This document shows positions 36,994 to 45,090 of a DNA stretch of 64,000 nucleotides, piece after piece. This stretch comes from Candidatus Accumulibacter propinquus (GTDB lineage: Bacteria > Pseudomonadota > Gammaproteobacteria > Burkholderiales > Rhodocyclaceae). The stretch is from contig JADKBU010000013.1 of NCBI GenBank assembly GCA_016714935.1, positions 108,702-172,701 on the forward strand. Reading direction: 5' to 3'. Below the pieces are notes generated by a model, which was given only the letters and a program-made list of their open reading frames with translations, did no database searches and had not been told where the DNA came from. Numbering within the stretch: position 1 is the stretch's first letter; each line of letters opens with the position of its first letter. A program made the translations under genes and the position numbers.

Positions 36994-38188
36994 CGACGAT
37001 TCCGATCAGGGCGCGCGCCGCCATCGCCAGTTCGCGGGCCTGCTCCGGATCGTCATCGAGCACCGTGAAGTGCCCCATCTTGCGGCCCGGCCGGGCGTGA
37101 TGCTTGCCGTAGAGATGCAGCTTGAGCGTCGGAAAGGCGTACAGCCTGGACCAGTCCGGCTCGCGGTAGCGCTGCCCGGCGGGGCCGGTTTCGTACCACA
37201 GGTCGCCGAGCAGGTTGACCATCGCCGCAGCCGAATGCGCGCCGGCTTCGCCGAGCGGCAGGCCGCACAAGGCCCGGACCTGCTGTTCGTACTGGCTGGT
37301 GACGCAGGCGTCGAGGGTGTAATGGCCGCTGTTGTGCGGGCGTGGCGCCATTTCGTTGATCATCAGCTGGCCGTGCACGACGAAGAACTCGACGGCCAGC
37401 GTGCCGACGTAGTCGAGGCGCTCGGCGATCGTTCCGGCGAGTCCGGCGGCCCTGGCGCGCAGTGCGTCGGCCGCGCGCGCCGGGACCACCGAGACGTCGA
37501 GAATGCCCCTGCGGTGACTGTTCTCGGCAACCGGGAAGGTGCTGATGACGCCCGCCTCGTCGCGTGCCAGCACCACCGAAATCTCGCATTCGAGGTCAAG
37601 CTTCTGTTCGAGAACGCAGCTCTCGCCCTTGAAGTGCTGGAAAGCGGCAAGCGCTTCGTCACGGTTGCCCACCACCGCCTGCCCCTTGCCGTCGTAGCCA
37701 AAGCGGGCGACCTTCAGGATGCCGGGGAAAAGCCCGGGCCCGGCCTGGCGCAGGTCCTGCTCGTCGTGCGCGACGGTGAAGGCGGCATGCGGCAGGGCGT
37801 TGTCGCGCAGGAAGGTCTTTTCGGCGATGCGATTCTGGCAGACGCTGACCGCCGCCGCCGACGGGCGCACGACAACGAACTTGTCGAGATAGTCGAGCGT
37901 GCCGGCGGGGACGTTCTCGAACTCGGTGCTGATCGCCGCGCAGCCCTGCGCCAGTTCGTCCAGCGCCGCATAATCGTCATAGGCGGCCAGCAAATGGCGA
38001 TCGGCGATCAGGGCTGCCGGGCTGTGCGGATCCGGGTCCAGTACCCAGACCGCGTAACCCATTTCGTGCGCGGCGGCGACGAAGAAGCGGCCCAGCTGGC
38101 CGCCGCCGAGCATGCCGAGAGTTGCCGGCGGAAGAATCATCTGGCCGACCCGCGAGTGTCGCGTCGGCGACTCCTCCAGGCCGCTCAC
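36983..38188 (-). CDS. purK: 5-(carboxyamino)imidazole ribonucleotide synthase PurK, 401 aa
   Basis: This ATP-grasp enzyme carboxylates AIR to N5-CAIR in purine synthesis. It has the N-terminal nucleotide fold (LGMLGGGQLGRFFVAAAHEMGY), STEFENVPAGTLDYL, the ATP-grasp centre (LKVARFGYDGKGQ, VLEQKLDLECEISVV), and the metal-binding ending EMAPRPHNSGHYT. The frame starts with GTG at 38188, overlapping the purE stop (GTGA). An ATG at 38140 (MILPPATLG), closer to the usual family start, is an alternative. PurK acts directly before PurE. Confidence 0.94.
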   Translation of the reverse strand: MSGLEESPTRHSRVGQMILPPATLGMLGGGQLGRFFVAAAHEMGYAVWVLDPDPHSPAALIADRHLLAAYDDYAALDELAQGCAAISTEFENVPAGTLDYLDKFVVVRPSAAAVSVCQNRIAEKTFLRDNALPHAAFTVAHDEQDLRQAGPGLFPGILKVARFGYDGKGQAVVGNRDEALAAFQHFKGESCVLEQKLDLECEISVVLARDEAGVISTFPVAENSHRRGILDVSVVPARAADALRARAAGLAGTIAERLDYVGTLAVEFFVVHGQLMINEMAPRPHNSGHYTLDACVTSQYEQQVRALCGLPLGEAGAHSAAAMVNLLGDLWYETGPAGQRYREPDWSRLYAFPTLKLHLYGKHHARPGRKMGHFTVLDDDPEQARELAMAARALIGIVDAV

Positions 38189-38682
38189 ACCTCCGGCAGC
38201 TTCATGGCCATCACCTTTTCGGCCTGTGCCCGACGGAAGTCGCCGAGGCGCTGCGCCAGATCCGGATCGCCGGTGGCCAGCATGGCGACAGCAAACAGGG
38301 CGGCGTTCGCGGCGCCGGCTTCACCGATGGCGAAAGTGGCGACCGGGATCCCTTTCGGCATCTGCACGATCGACAGCAGCGAATCCTGACCGGACAGCGC
38401 CTTCGATTGCACCGGCACGCCGAGCACCGGCAGCGTGGTCTTGGCGGCCAGCATTCCCGGCAGATGTGCCGCGCCGCCGGCGCCGGCGATGATCGCTTTC
38501 AGGCCGCGCTCGCCAGCCGCTGCGGCGTACTCGAAAAGCAGATCCGGCGTGCGATGCGCCGATACGACGCGCGCTTCGAACGGTATCCCGAACTCCTTGA
38601 GCATCACCGCGGCCGCCTGCATCGTCGGCCAGTCGGAGTCGGAACCCATGACCACGCCAACCAGCGGATCACCTTGCGACAT
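38185..38682 (-). CDS. purE: 5-(carboxyamino)imidazole ribonucleotide mutase PurE, 165 aa
   Basis: PurE converts N5-CAIR to CAIR. The class I signature is present: VVMGSDSDWPTMQ, RVVSAHRTPDLLFEYA, IAGAGGAAHLPGMLAAKT and GVPVQS. The ATG shares one base with the folD stop (TGATG), and the end overlaps the purK GTG by four bases, so the three are one tightly packed unit. The length is normal for octameric bacterial PurE. Confidence 0.95.
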   Translation of the reverse strand: MSQGDPLVGVVMGSDSDWPTMQAAAVMLKEFGIPFEARVVSAHRTPDLLFEYAAAAGERGLKAIIAGAGGAAHLPGMLAAKTTLPVLGVPVQSKALSGQDSLLSIVQMPKGIPVATFAIGEAGAANAALFAVAMLATGDPDLAQRLGDFRRAQAEKVMAMKLPEV

Positions 38683-39533
38683 CAGCGGGCCTCTCTTTCG
38701 GCGGCTTCGAGCGTGTTGGCGAGCAGCATGGTGATGGTCATCGGGCCGACACCGCCGGGAACCGGCGTGATTGCCGAGGCGATTGCGCTGACCGGCCCGA
38801 AATCGACGTCGCCACACAGTTTTCCGTCCGGCAGCCGGTTGATGCCGACGTCGATGACGACCGCGCCCGGTTTGACCATGTCGGCGGTGACGAACCGCGC
38901 CTTGCCGAGCGCTGCCACCAGGACGTCGGCACGCCGCGTGTGGAAGGCCAGGTCGCGCGTCTGCGAGTGGCAGACCGTCACCGTCGCGCTGGCCTGCATC
39001 AGCAGCATCGCCATCGGTTTGCCGACGATGTTCGAGCGTCCGAGGACGACGGCTTCCTTGCCTTTCAAATCGATTCCGGCGTCGGCAAGGAACTGCATGA
39101 TCCCGTAAGGGGTGCACGGAATGAAGCGCGGATGGCCCTGCATCAGCGCCCCGACGTTCTCGGCGTGAAAACCGTCGACGTCCTTCTCGGGGGAAATGGC
39201 CTTGAGCACCGCGTCGACGTCGAAGTGCTTCGGCAGCGGCAACTGCACCAGAATGCCGTGGATGCGTGGATCGGCATTGAGCTCGGCGATTTTCGCGAGT
39301 ACCACGCGCGCTTCGACATCCGGCGCGTAGGTCAGCTTCTCGGAGTGGAAACCGGCCTGCACACAGGCATTGACCTTGTTGCGCACATAGACCTGCGAAG
39401 CGGCGTCTTCGCCGACCAGGATCACCGCCAGTCCGGGGCGATTGCCGCGCGTCGCCAGCGCTTCGGCGCGCTTCTTGAAGTCGGCGCGCAGCGTCTGCGC
39501 CAGCGCGTTGCCGTCGAGGATTCTTGCCGTCAT
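38682..39533 (-). CDS. folD: Bifunctional methylenetetrahydrofolate dehydrogenase/cyclohydrolase FolD, 283 aa
   Basis: FolD interconverts 5,10-methylene-, methenyl- and 10-formyl-THF, supplying formyl groups for purine synthesis. This explains its place at the head of the pur genes. Visible motifs are YVRNKVNAC with the catalytic lysine, HGILVQLPLPKH, PCTPYGIM, the NADP loop VLGRSNIVGKPMAMLL, and the ending ITPVPGGVGPMTITMLL. AGGGA precedes the ATG on the minus strand. It is the first gene of folD-purE-purK-tsaC. Confidence 0.95.
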   Translation of the reverse strand: MTARILDGNALAQTLRADFKKRAEALATRGNRPGLAVILVGEDAASQVYVRNKVNACVQAGFHSEKLTYAPDVEARVVLAKIAELNADPRIHGILVQLPLPKHFDVDAVLKAISPEKDVDGFHAENVGALMQGHPRFIPCTPYGIMQFLADAGIDLKGKEAVVLGRSNIVGKPMAMLLMQASATVTVCHSQTRDLAFHTRRADVLVAALGKARFVTADMVKPGAVVIDVGINRLPDGKLCGDVDFGPVSAIASAITPVPGGVGPMTITMLLANTLEAAEREAR

Positions 39534-39757
39534 TTTGCGTTTCCCTGGGGTGGCCGGAAGCGGAAGGGTGCCATGCCCAGGTTCGGTGCACCGTCCGAAT
39601 CGCGCATGGATCGATCAAGGGCGCGATTCTAGCGCAAATCGGCGCGTCTCGGCGGCGGCCCTCGCCGCGGGTCTGGCGACCACCCGCCGCCGGCTCCTGA
39701 TGCGAGCGCCGAGTGGATTACGGCAGGACCAGCGGCCCCCGGTCCCTGCCAGACGCG

Positions 39758-39832
39758 TTAGCGAAGCCCCAGGAACGACAGGAGTGCGATGACGATGACG
39801 ACTGCGCCGACCAGATAGACGATATTGTTCAT
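39758..39832 (-). CDS. Tiny single-pass membrane peptide, 24 aa
   Basis: On the minus strand, an ATG at 39832 behind a purine-rich AAAGGGGAAA site opens a 24-codon frame. It begins MNNIVYLVGAVVIVIALLSF and ends LGLR before TAA. The peptide is almost entirely one membrane helix with a short polar start and an arginine end. Very similar tiny peptides occur, to my recollection, in other proteobacteria. The hydrophobic pattern plus good ribosome site argues for a real gene. It lies about 225 bases upstream of folD on the same strand and may have its own promoter. Confidence 0.65.
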   Translation of the reverse strand: MNNIVYLVGAVVIVIALLSFLGLR

Positions 39833-40147
39833 GAGATTTCCCCTTTCGTGGGGTTAAGGGAGTGAAGGGATCGCGTGCTGTGTCCGCAGCGACTCACGAC
39901 ACACGAGCTTTTGTTGTACTCTACAGAGTTCGCACGCTCGGTGCGCCAGCGCGCATTGCGGGCGCCAGTCCCGAGTGTGGAGGAGCATCAGGACCCCCGC
40001 TGCCGGAAGCGGACTCCACATCGGGTCGGCGTTTCCACCAAGACGCTTCCCCCGGCGGTTACCCAGGAGAGGCTTCAGCCCGGCGTCATCGTGAATCCAC
40101 CCTGTCGAAACCAGGACATCACGTAGCGCCCGTCACCAAGGACTGCC
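39833..40147. other. Intergenic region between divergent genes
   Basis: These 315 bases should contain the promoters of the 24-aa peptide and of the FtsH-like gene. A locally AT-rich stretch (around 39909-39930) is the best promoter candidate, but no good -35/-10 pair could be assigned. No gene, repeat or RNA was recognised. Confidence 0.4.
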
Positions 40148-42226
40148 ATGTCGAATTTGTCGAAACCCGGTACCACGGTGCCGGCGGGAACGGGCTTCTG
40201 GGTCGCCGTAAAGAAGGCCGCCGGCCGGCTGCAGGACTGGTTCGTGATCCAGACGGTGGCCGTCAAGCTGACGGTGCTGGTCATGACCATTCTGATCCCG
40301 GTGACCAGCATCTATTCGTTCTCTCTCGTTCAGAAGCAGGCTGCCCTGGCAGAGCAGGTCAGGAGCATGGCCGTTGCCGGGAACGCGGGCGACGGGGTGT
40401 GGAAACTCAAGGACAACCTGCCGGTGGTCCTTGGCAGCGGCTCGTTGCTGGGCTTCCTGGCCGCGAACACGGCCGACAGCGTCACGGTGATCTACAAGCC
40501 ACTGATGTGGAATGTCTCCGAGCGCATCGTTCTGGTCGAAGCACAGGGCACGCAGCATGCGTATTACCCCAGTGACATGGAGACCAAGATCTTCGCCGAC
40601 AAGGCGGTCAGCGCGCCGTGGGGCAGCAAACTGCTCTTCGTTCCACGTAGCGAGCTCAGCACCGGCAGCCTCGAATTGCTCGATCGTCTGGATGAGCGCT
40701 TCGCTGGTGCCCGCCCGCAGTCCGAGAAGGATGGCTGGAAGGCCGGCGTCAGCGGCGTGCTGTCGGCCACGCTCGCGCTCGGCCTGCTGGCTTTCCTTTT
40801 CGTCCAGTTCAAGGGCCAGTTCAAGTCGCTCAAGTTCATCGAGCCGGCGCAGGTCCAGGGCTCCATCGACGACCTGGTGGGCATGGACGATATCAAGGCC
40901 GAGGTGGCACAGATCAAGGATCAGTATCAGCGCCGAGCGGAGTATGCCGAGTACGGCATCATCAAGCCCTTCAATGTGATGTTCAGTGGTCCGGCCGGGT
41001 CCGGCAAGACCAAGCTGGCAAGCTATCTGGCGAAGGAACTGCGGCTGCCGATCCTGTTCCATTCGGCAGCCAACCTGGAAACGGGCTTCGTCGCCGGCGG
41101 CTCAAATACGCTCAGTCGCATTCTGGCCATGGCCAAGCGGCGCAGGCGCTGCATCGTCTTCCTGGACGAGGCGCAGGATCTGTTCATGAAACGGGGGGGT
41201 CGCCGCAAGTTCGACGACGACACGGCGAATACCCTCTTGTCGGTGCTGGATGGCGTGCGCAGCCGGAGCGAGGCCGAGATCATCTGGATCGTGGCCAGCA
41301 ACTTCAACAGCGAAACCTTGCCGATGGACGAGGCCATGCTGCGCCGCTTCCAGATGAAGGTGGACTTTCGCCTGCCCAACCGCGAGGAGCGGCTGGCGAT
41401 CATCGGCCACTACCTGAACCAGCGCGCCAACAAGGTTCTGCCCGACCTGGATCTGCACGATGTCGTCGAAGTGACCGAGGGTCGCAGTCCGGCCGACCTG
41501 GAGACCATTGTCAGCCAGGCTGGCATCACCGCCGTGCAGGCGGGCGAGATGATCGGCGCCGAGACGCTGATGCAGGCGGCCGAGCGCGTGCTGGTGGGTA
41601 ACGTCAACACCCATACTACCGAGGAGCGCGAACGTGACCGCCGTATCATCGCTGTGCACGAATGGGGCCACTTTCTGGTTGACCTCGATCGCGAACGCCA
41701 TCTGGCCAATGGCGACTGGGAGCAGATCCTGGCCGATATGAAGACCATCAAGATTTCCCTGAAGGCCAATCCACGAACCAATGCATTAGGCTACGTTTTT
41801 CACAAGCAGGCGGCCAACCTGCTCAAGACCAGAGGCGACATCGAGCACGAGGTGCGTGTGCTGCTGGGCGGTATGGCCAACGAGGAATTGTTTTTTGGCG
41901 AGGAAGGTACCACCAACGGGGCGCACAACGACATTACCCGCGTCACCCAGATGTTGTACCACGCGGTGGGCGAAATGGGCATGTACCGCAAGACCCGCCT
42001 CAACTTCGGTGCACTGGACCCTGACCGCGACCGCGGACGCCGCGAAGTGGACGAGGAGACGCGCGGCATCATGGAAGCCCAGAGCGAGCGCCTGTACGGT
42101 GAAACCAAGGCCGTGCTTGCCCAGAGCAAGGCGCTGACCGAATATCTGGTCGGCAAACTGCTGGATGCCGGCGAGATGAGCCTGCACGAGGCGCTCCTGG
42201 AGATCCGTCGCTTCGAGGCAGCCTGA
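40148..42226 (+). CDS. Divergent FtsH-like membrane AAA+ metalloprotease, 692 aa
   Basis: The layout is that of FtsH: an N-terminal membrane helix (about 37-60), a periplasmic domain (about 61-198), a second membrane helix (about 199-219), an AAA+ domain and an M41-type peptidase domain. The AAA+ domain has Walker A G281-PAGSGK-T288 and Walker B CIVFLDEAQD. The peptidase domain has H504-E-W-G-H508, with D595 in NGAHND as probable third Zn ligand. It departs from housekeeping FtsH in several ways. There are about 35 extra cytoplasmic residues at the N-terminus. The pore region reads FVAGGSNTL instead of the usual FVGVGASR. The second region of homology reads AMLRRFQMKVDF without PGRFD. HEWGH replaces HEAGH. 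AAGGA precedes the ATG. The gene stands alone. It is likely an active, specialised paralogue. Confidence 0.85.
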   Translation: MSNLSKPGTTVPAGTGFWVAVKKAAGRLQDWFVIQTVAVKLTVLVMTILIPVTSIYSFSLVQKQAALAEQVRSMAVAGNAGDGVWKLKDNLPVVLGSGSLLGFLAANTADSVTVIYKPLMWNVSERIVLVEAQGTQHAYYPSDMETKIFADKAVSAPWGSKLLFVPRSELSTGSLELLDRLDERFAGARPQSEKDGWKAGVSGVLSATLALGLLAFLFVQFKGQFKSLKFIEPAQVQGSIDDLVGMDDIKAEVAQIKDQYQRRAEYAEYGIIKPFNVMFSGPAGSGKTKLASYLAKELRLPILFHSAANLETGFVAGGSNTLSRILAMAKRRRRCIVFLDEAQDLFMKRGGRRKFDDDTANTLLSVLDGVRSRSEAEIIWIVASNFNSETLPMDEAMLRRFQMKVDFRLPNREERLAIIGHYLNQRANKVLPDLDLHDVVEVTEGRSPADLETIVSQAGITAVQAGEMIGAETLMQAAERVLVGNVNTHTTEERERDRRIIAVHEWGHFLVDLDRERHLANGDWEQILADMKTIKISLKANPRTNALGYVFHKQAANLLKTRGDIEHEVRVLLGGMANEELFFGEEGTTNGAHNDITRVTQMLYHAVGEMGMYRKTRLNFGALDPDRDRGRREVDEETRGIMEAQSERLYGETKAVLAQSKALTEYLVGKLLDAGEMSLHEALLEIRRFEAA

Positions 42227-42337
42227 TGCCGTTTCGCTTGAGTAACGGGCTCTGGGTACGGGCGGATTCAGTCTCCGACGACAGCTACGTCTGCCAGTCG
42301 TCGAATTTTGCCGTTGCCAGGACAGTTGTCGTGCGTA

Positions 42338-42973
42338 TCACGCCGCTTCGGCGGCGGTCTTAGCGGCCTCCTGGGCCGCCATCCGACCGGCGGCGAAGGC
42401 TTGCCGGTTGAGTTCGACGATTTCCGCCTTCTTGCGCGCAAAACGCTTGAGGATGCAGCTTTCGAGGACTTCGGCGGGGAAGGGCAGGTGGTCGGCGATC
42501 GCCCCGAGCATCACCGTATTGCCCAACCGGAGGTCGCCGAGTTCGCTGGCAATCGCCGAGGCATCGAAGGCGAAGACCCGCGTCCCGGCGGCGCGCATTG
42601 TGGCAACCGGATCGTCGGGATAATCGTAGAGACCGAGTTCGACGACCGGTGGCACGAGGCGGCCGGTATTCATCAAGACCAGCCCGTCGGGACGCAGCAT
42701 GTGCCGCCAGCGCATCGCTTCGGCGGCCTCGAAACCGAGCAGTACATCGGCGGAACCCGGCGTGATCTGCGGCGACAGTACTTTCGTGCCAAAGCGCAGG
42801 TGCGACGAGACGACGCCACCGCGCTGCGCCATGCCGGCGACCTCGGTCTTCTTGACGTCATGGCCGAGCGCGATCGCCGCCTCGGCGAGGATCTCGGTGG
42901 CGGTCATCACGCCCTGGCCACCGGTGCCGACGACGAGAATGTTGGTGGTGTCGAACTTGTTTGTCTCAGGCAT
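42338..42973 (-). CDS. iorB: Indolepyruvate ferredoxin oxidoreductase, beta subunit, 211 aa
   Basis: This is the gamma/beta-type subunit of the two-subunit indolepyruvate:ferredoxin oxidoreductase, which decarboxylates aryl pyruvates from aromatic amino acids to aryl-acetyl-CoA and passes electrons to ferredoxin. The family opening is clear: NILVVGTGGQGVMTATEILAEAA, followed by EVAGMAQRGGVVSSHLRFG and LLGFEAAEAMR. It lies 24 bases downstream of iorA on the same strand with GGGAAAGG before its ATG, so the pair forms an operon. Confidence 0.93.
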   Translation of the reverse strand: MPETNKFDTTNILVVGTGGQGVMTATEILAEAAIALGHDVKKTEVAGMAQRGGVVSSHLRFGTKVLSPQITPGSADVLLGFEAAEAMRWRHMLRPDGLVLMNTGRLVPPVVELGLYDYPDDPVATMRAAGTRVFAFDASAIASELGDLRLGNTVMLGAIADHLPFPAEVLESCILKRFARKKAEIVELNRQAFAAGRMAAQEAAKTAAEAA

Positions 42974-42997
42974 CGCTACGGAACCTTTCCCTGCTTG

Positions 42998-44902
42998 TTA
43001 CGGGGTCTGCGCAAGCGCTGCACTTTTCCGGACCACCTTGATCGGCATCGCCAGCGTGTCGACAGGCACGATCGCGTCGGGCGCGCAGGGTTTCAGGCAC
43101 AGACCGCAGCCGGTACAGGCGGTGCTCTCGATGCGCACGAAAGCCAGGTCAACTTCCTTGCCGCTCGCCTTCTTCACTCGGTCGCGGCGCGTCACGTGGA
43201 TCGCCGGGCAGCCGACATCGATGCAGTTGCCGCAGCCGGTGCACTTGCTCTCGACCACCGTGAACGGCTTGAGCGCGTGGTAGTCCTTGATCAGCACACA
43301 CGGCTGGCTGGTGATGATCACCGACGGCTCCGGGATCCTGGTCTCGTCGCGCAGCGTGCGCAACAGTACCGGCAACTCGTAGGCGTTGACCACGTGCACC
43401 CGTTCCTCGCGCACGCCGAGCGCCTTGACCAGCCTGGCAAAATCAATGCGCGGCGCATCGCTGCCGTGGATGTCGCGGCCGCTGCCGGGATTGTCCTGGC
43501 CGCCGGTCATGCCGACGGCGCGGTTGTCGAGCAGCAGGACGGTGACGTTGCCACGGTTGTAGACAATGTCGAGCAGGCCCTGCATGCCCATGTGCAGGAA
43601 GGTCGAATCGCCGATCACGGCGACGATCTTCTTGTCTTTCTCGGCGTCGCTGCGCCCCTTGTCAAGGCCCAGCGCCATGCCCATCGAAGCGCCCATCGAG
43701 ATGCAGGCGTCGAGGGCGTTCCATGGTTGGCCGAAGCCCAGCGTGTAGCAGCCGATGTCACCCGAGATGGTGACGTTGCGCAACTGCGACAGCGTGTAAT
43801 ACACCCCCAGATGCGGACAGGCGACGCACATCGTCGGTGGGCGCGGAAAGACCGGCATCGGCGCCGTTCCTGCGAGTTCGGGTAGCGCCTCGCCAAGCAG
43901 ACGGGCGACCGCCGGTTTGAGGACCTGCGGCGACAACTCGCCGGATAGCGGCAGGATGTCCTTGCCGCTGACGTGCATGCCCTGCGCTTTCAGTTCGGTC
44001 TCGATCAGTGGCTCGACCTCTTCGACGACGACCAGGCGATCGCACTGGCTGGCGAACTGGCGCAGGCTGTCGAAGGGCAGCGGAAAGGAAAAACCGAGCT
44101 TGAACACCGGCGCGTTCGGGAAGCTCTCGCGAACGTGCATGTACGCCGGCCCGGAGGCGACGAAGCCGACCCGGCGATCGCTGCCCGGCTCGACGATGTT
44201 GAGTTCGGAAATCTCGGCTTCGGCGCGCAGACGGCGTTCGCGGTCGAACATCAGCGGCAGGCGTCGACCGGCGGCGCTCGGCACCATCACCCAGCGGCCG
44301 ACATCCTTGGTGAAACCGGCAACCGGGCGCTCGCTGCGCTCGCCAACGCTGACCAGGCCCTTGACGTGACAGATCCGCGTCGTCAGGCGCAGGATCACCG
44401 GCGTCTCGAAGCGCTCCGAAAGGGCAAAAGCGGCGAGCGTGAAGTCGTGTGCCTCCTGCGAATCGGCCGGTTCGAGCACGGGCACATGCGCGAAACGACC
44501 CCAAAATCTCGAATCCTGCTCGTTCTGCGACGACGACAGGCCGACGTCATCGGCGATGGCGATCACCAGACCGCCGGCGACGCCGGTCAGGGTCATGGTC
44601 ATCAGGGCATCGGAAGCGACGTTCATGCCCACGTGCTTCATCGCGCAGAAACTGCGCGACCCGGCCATCGCGGCGCCGAAGGCGACTTCGAGCGAAACCT
44701 TCTCGTTGACCGACCATTCGGCGTAGATTTCGCGATAACCCGCCACGCACTCCAGCATCTCGGTTGCCGGGGTGCCGGGATAGGCCGCCGCCACCCGTAC
44801 GCCGGCCTCCCATACGGCACGCGCCACCGCCTCGTTGCCGGACATCAGAAGCCGGCTGGGCGCTGTCGTGGGCGGGGCGGACATCACTGCTGCTGCCGTC
44901 AT
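42998..44902 (-). CDS. iorA: Indolepyruvate ferredoxin oxidoreductase, alpha subunit, 634 aa
   Basis: This is the large TPP- and Fe-S-containing subunit of IOR. The N-terminal pyrimidine-binding half (AAYPGTPATEMLE, EWSVNEKVSLEVAFGAAMAG) is followed by the TPP pyrophosphate region (GDIGCYTLG, IGDSTFLHMGMQGLLDIVYN). Two 4Fe-4S motifs lie at the end: CTGCGNCIDVGCP and CTGCGLCLKPCAP. The first motif has the C-x2-C-x2-C-x4-C spacing that I recall for this family. The start is put at ATG 44902, behind GAGGAG; an ATG at 44938 lacks a ribosome site. The enzyme is best known from anaerobes but occurs in facultative and aerobic betaproteobacteria as well. Confidence 0.94.
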   Translation of the reverse strand: MTAAAVMSAPPTTAPSRLLMSGNEAVARAVWEAGVRVAAAYPGTPATEMLECVAGYREIYAEWSVNEKVSLEVAFGAAMAGSRSFCAMKHVGMNVASDALMTMTLTGVAGGLVIAIADDVGLSSSQNEQDSRFWGRFAHVPVLEPADSQEAHDFTLAAFALSERFETPVILRLTTRICHVKGLVSVGERSERPVAGFTKDVGRWVMVPSAAGRRLPLMFDRERRLRAEAEISELNIVEPGSDRRVGFVASGPAYMHVRESFPNAPVFKLGFSFPLPFDSLRQFASQCDRLVVVEEVEPLIETELKAQGMHVSGKDILPLSGELSPQVLKPAVARLLGEALPELAGTAPMPVFPRPPTMCVACPHLGVYYTLSQLRNVTISGDIGCYTLGFGQPWNALDACISMGASMGMALGLDKGRSDAEKDKKIVAVIGDSTFLHMGMQGLLDIVYNRGNVTVLLLDNRAVGMTGGQDNPGSGRDIHGSDAPRIDFARLVKALGVREERVHVVNAYELPVLLRTLRDETRIPEPSVIITSQPCVLIKDYHALKPFTVVESKCTGCGNCIDVGCPAIHVTRRDRVKKASGKEVDLAFVRIESTACTGCGLCLKPCAPDAIVPVDTLAMPIKVVRKSAALAQTP

Positions 44903-45090
44903 GGCATCTCCTCGGGCGAAAAGGCGTTTCTCGGACAAAGGCGAGACACTAGCGTGACCAGCGCGCGCCAGTGTTGACGCAGATCAAACTCCATACCGGA
45001 TGACCCGGCTGGTAGCCACCCGGCGCAGCTTACACCAAAGCCGGTCTGCGTATGCCTCGAACAAGCCGCGGGCGGGGGCTTCGCGGCGCC

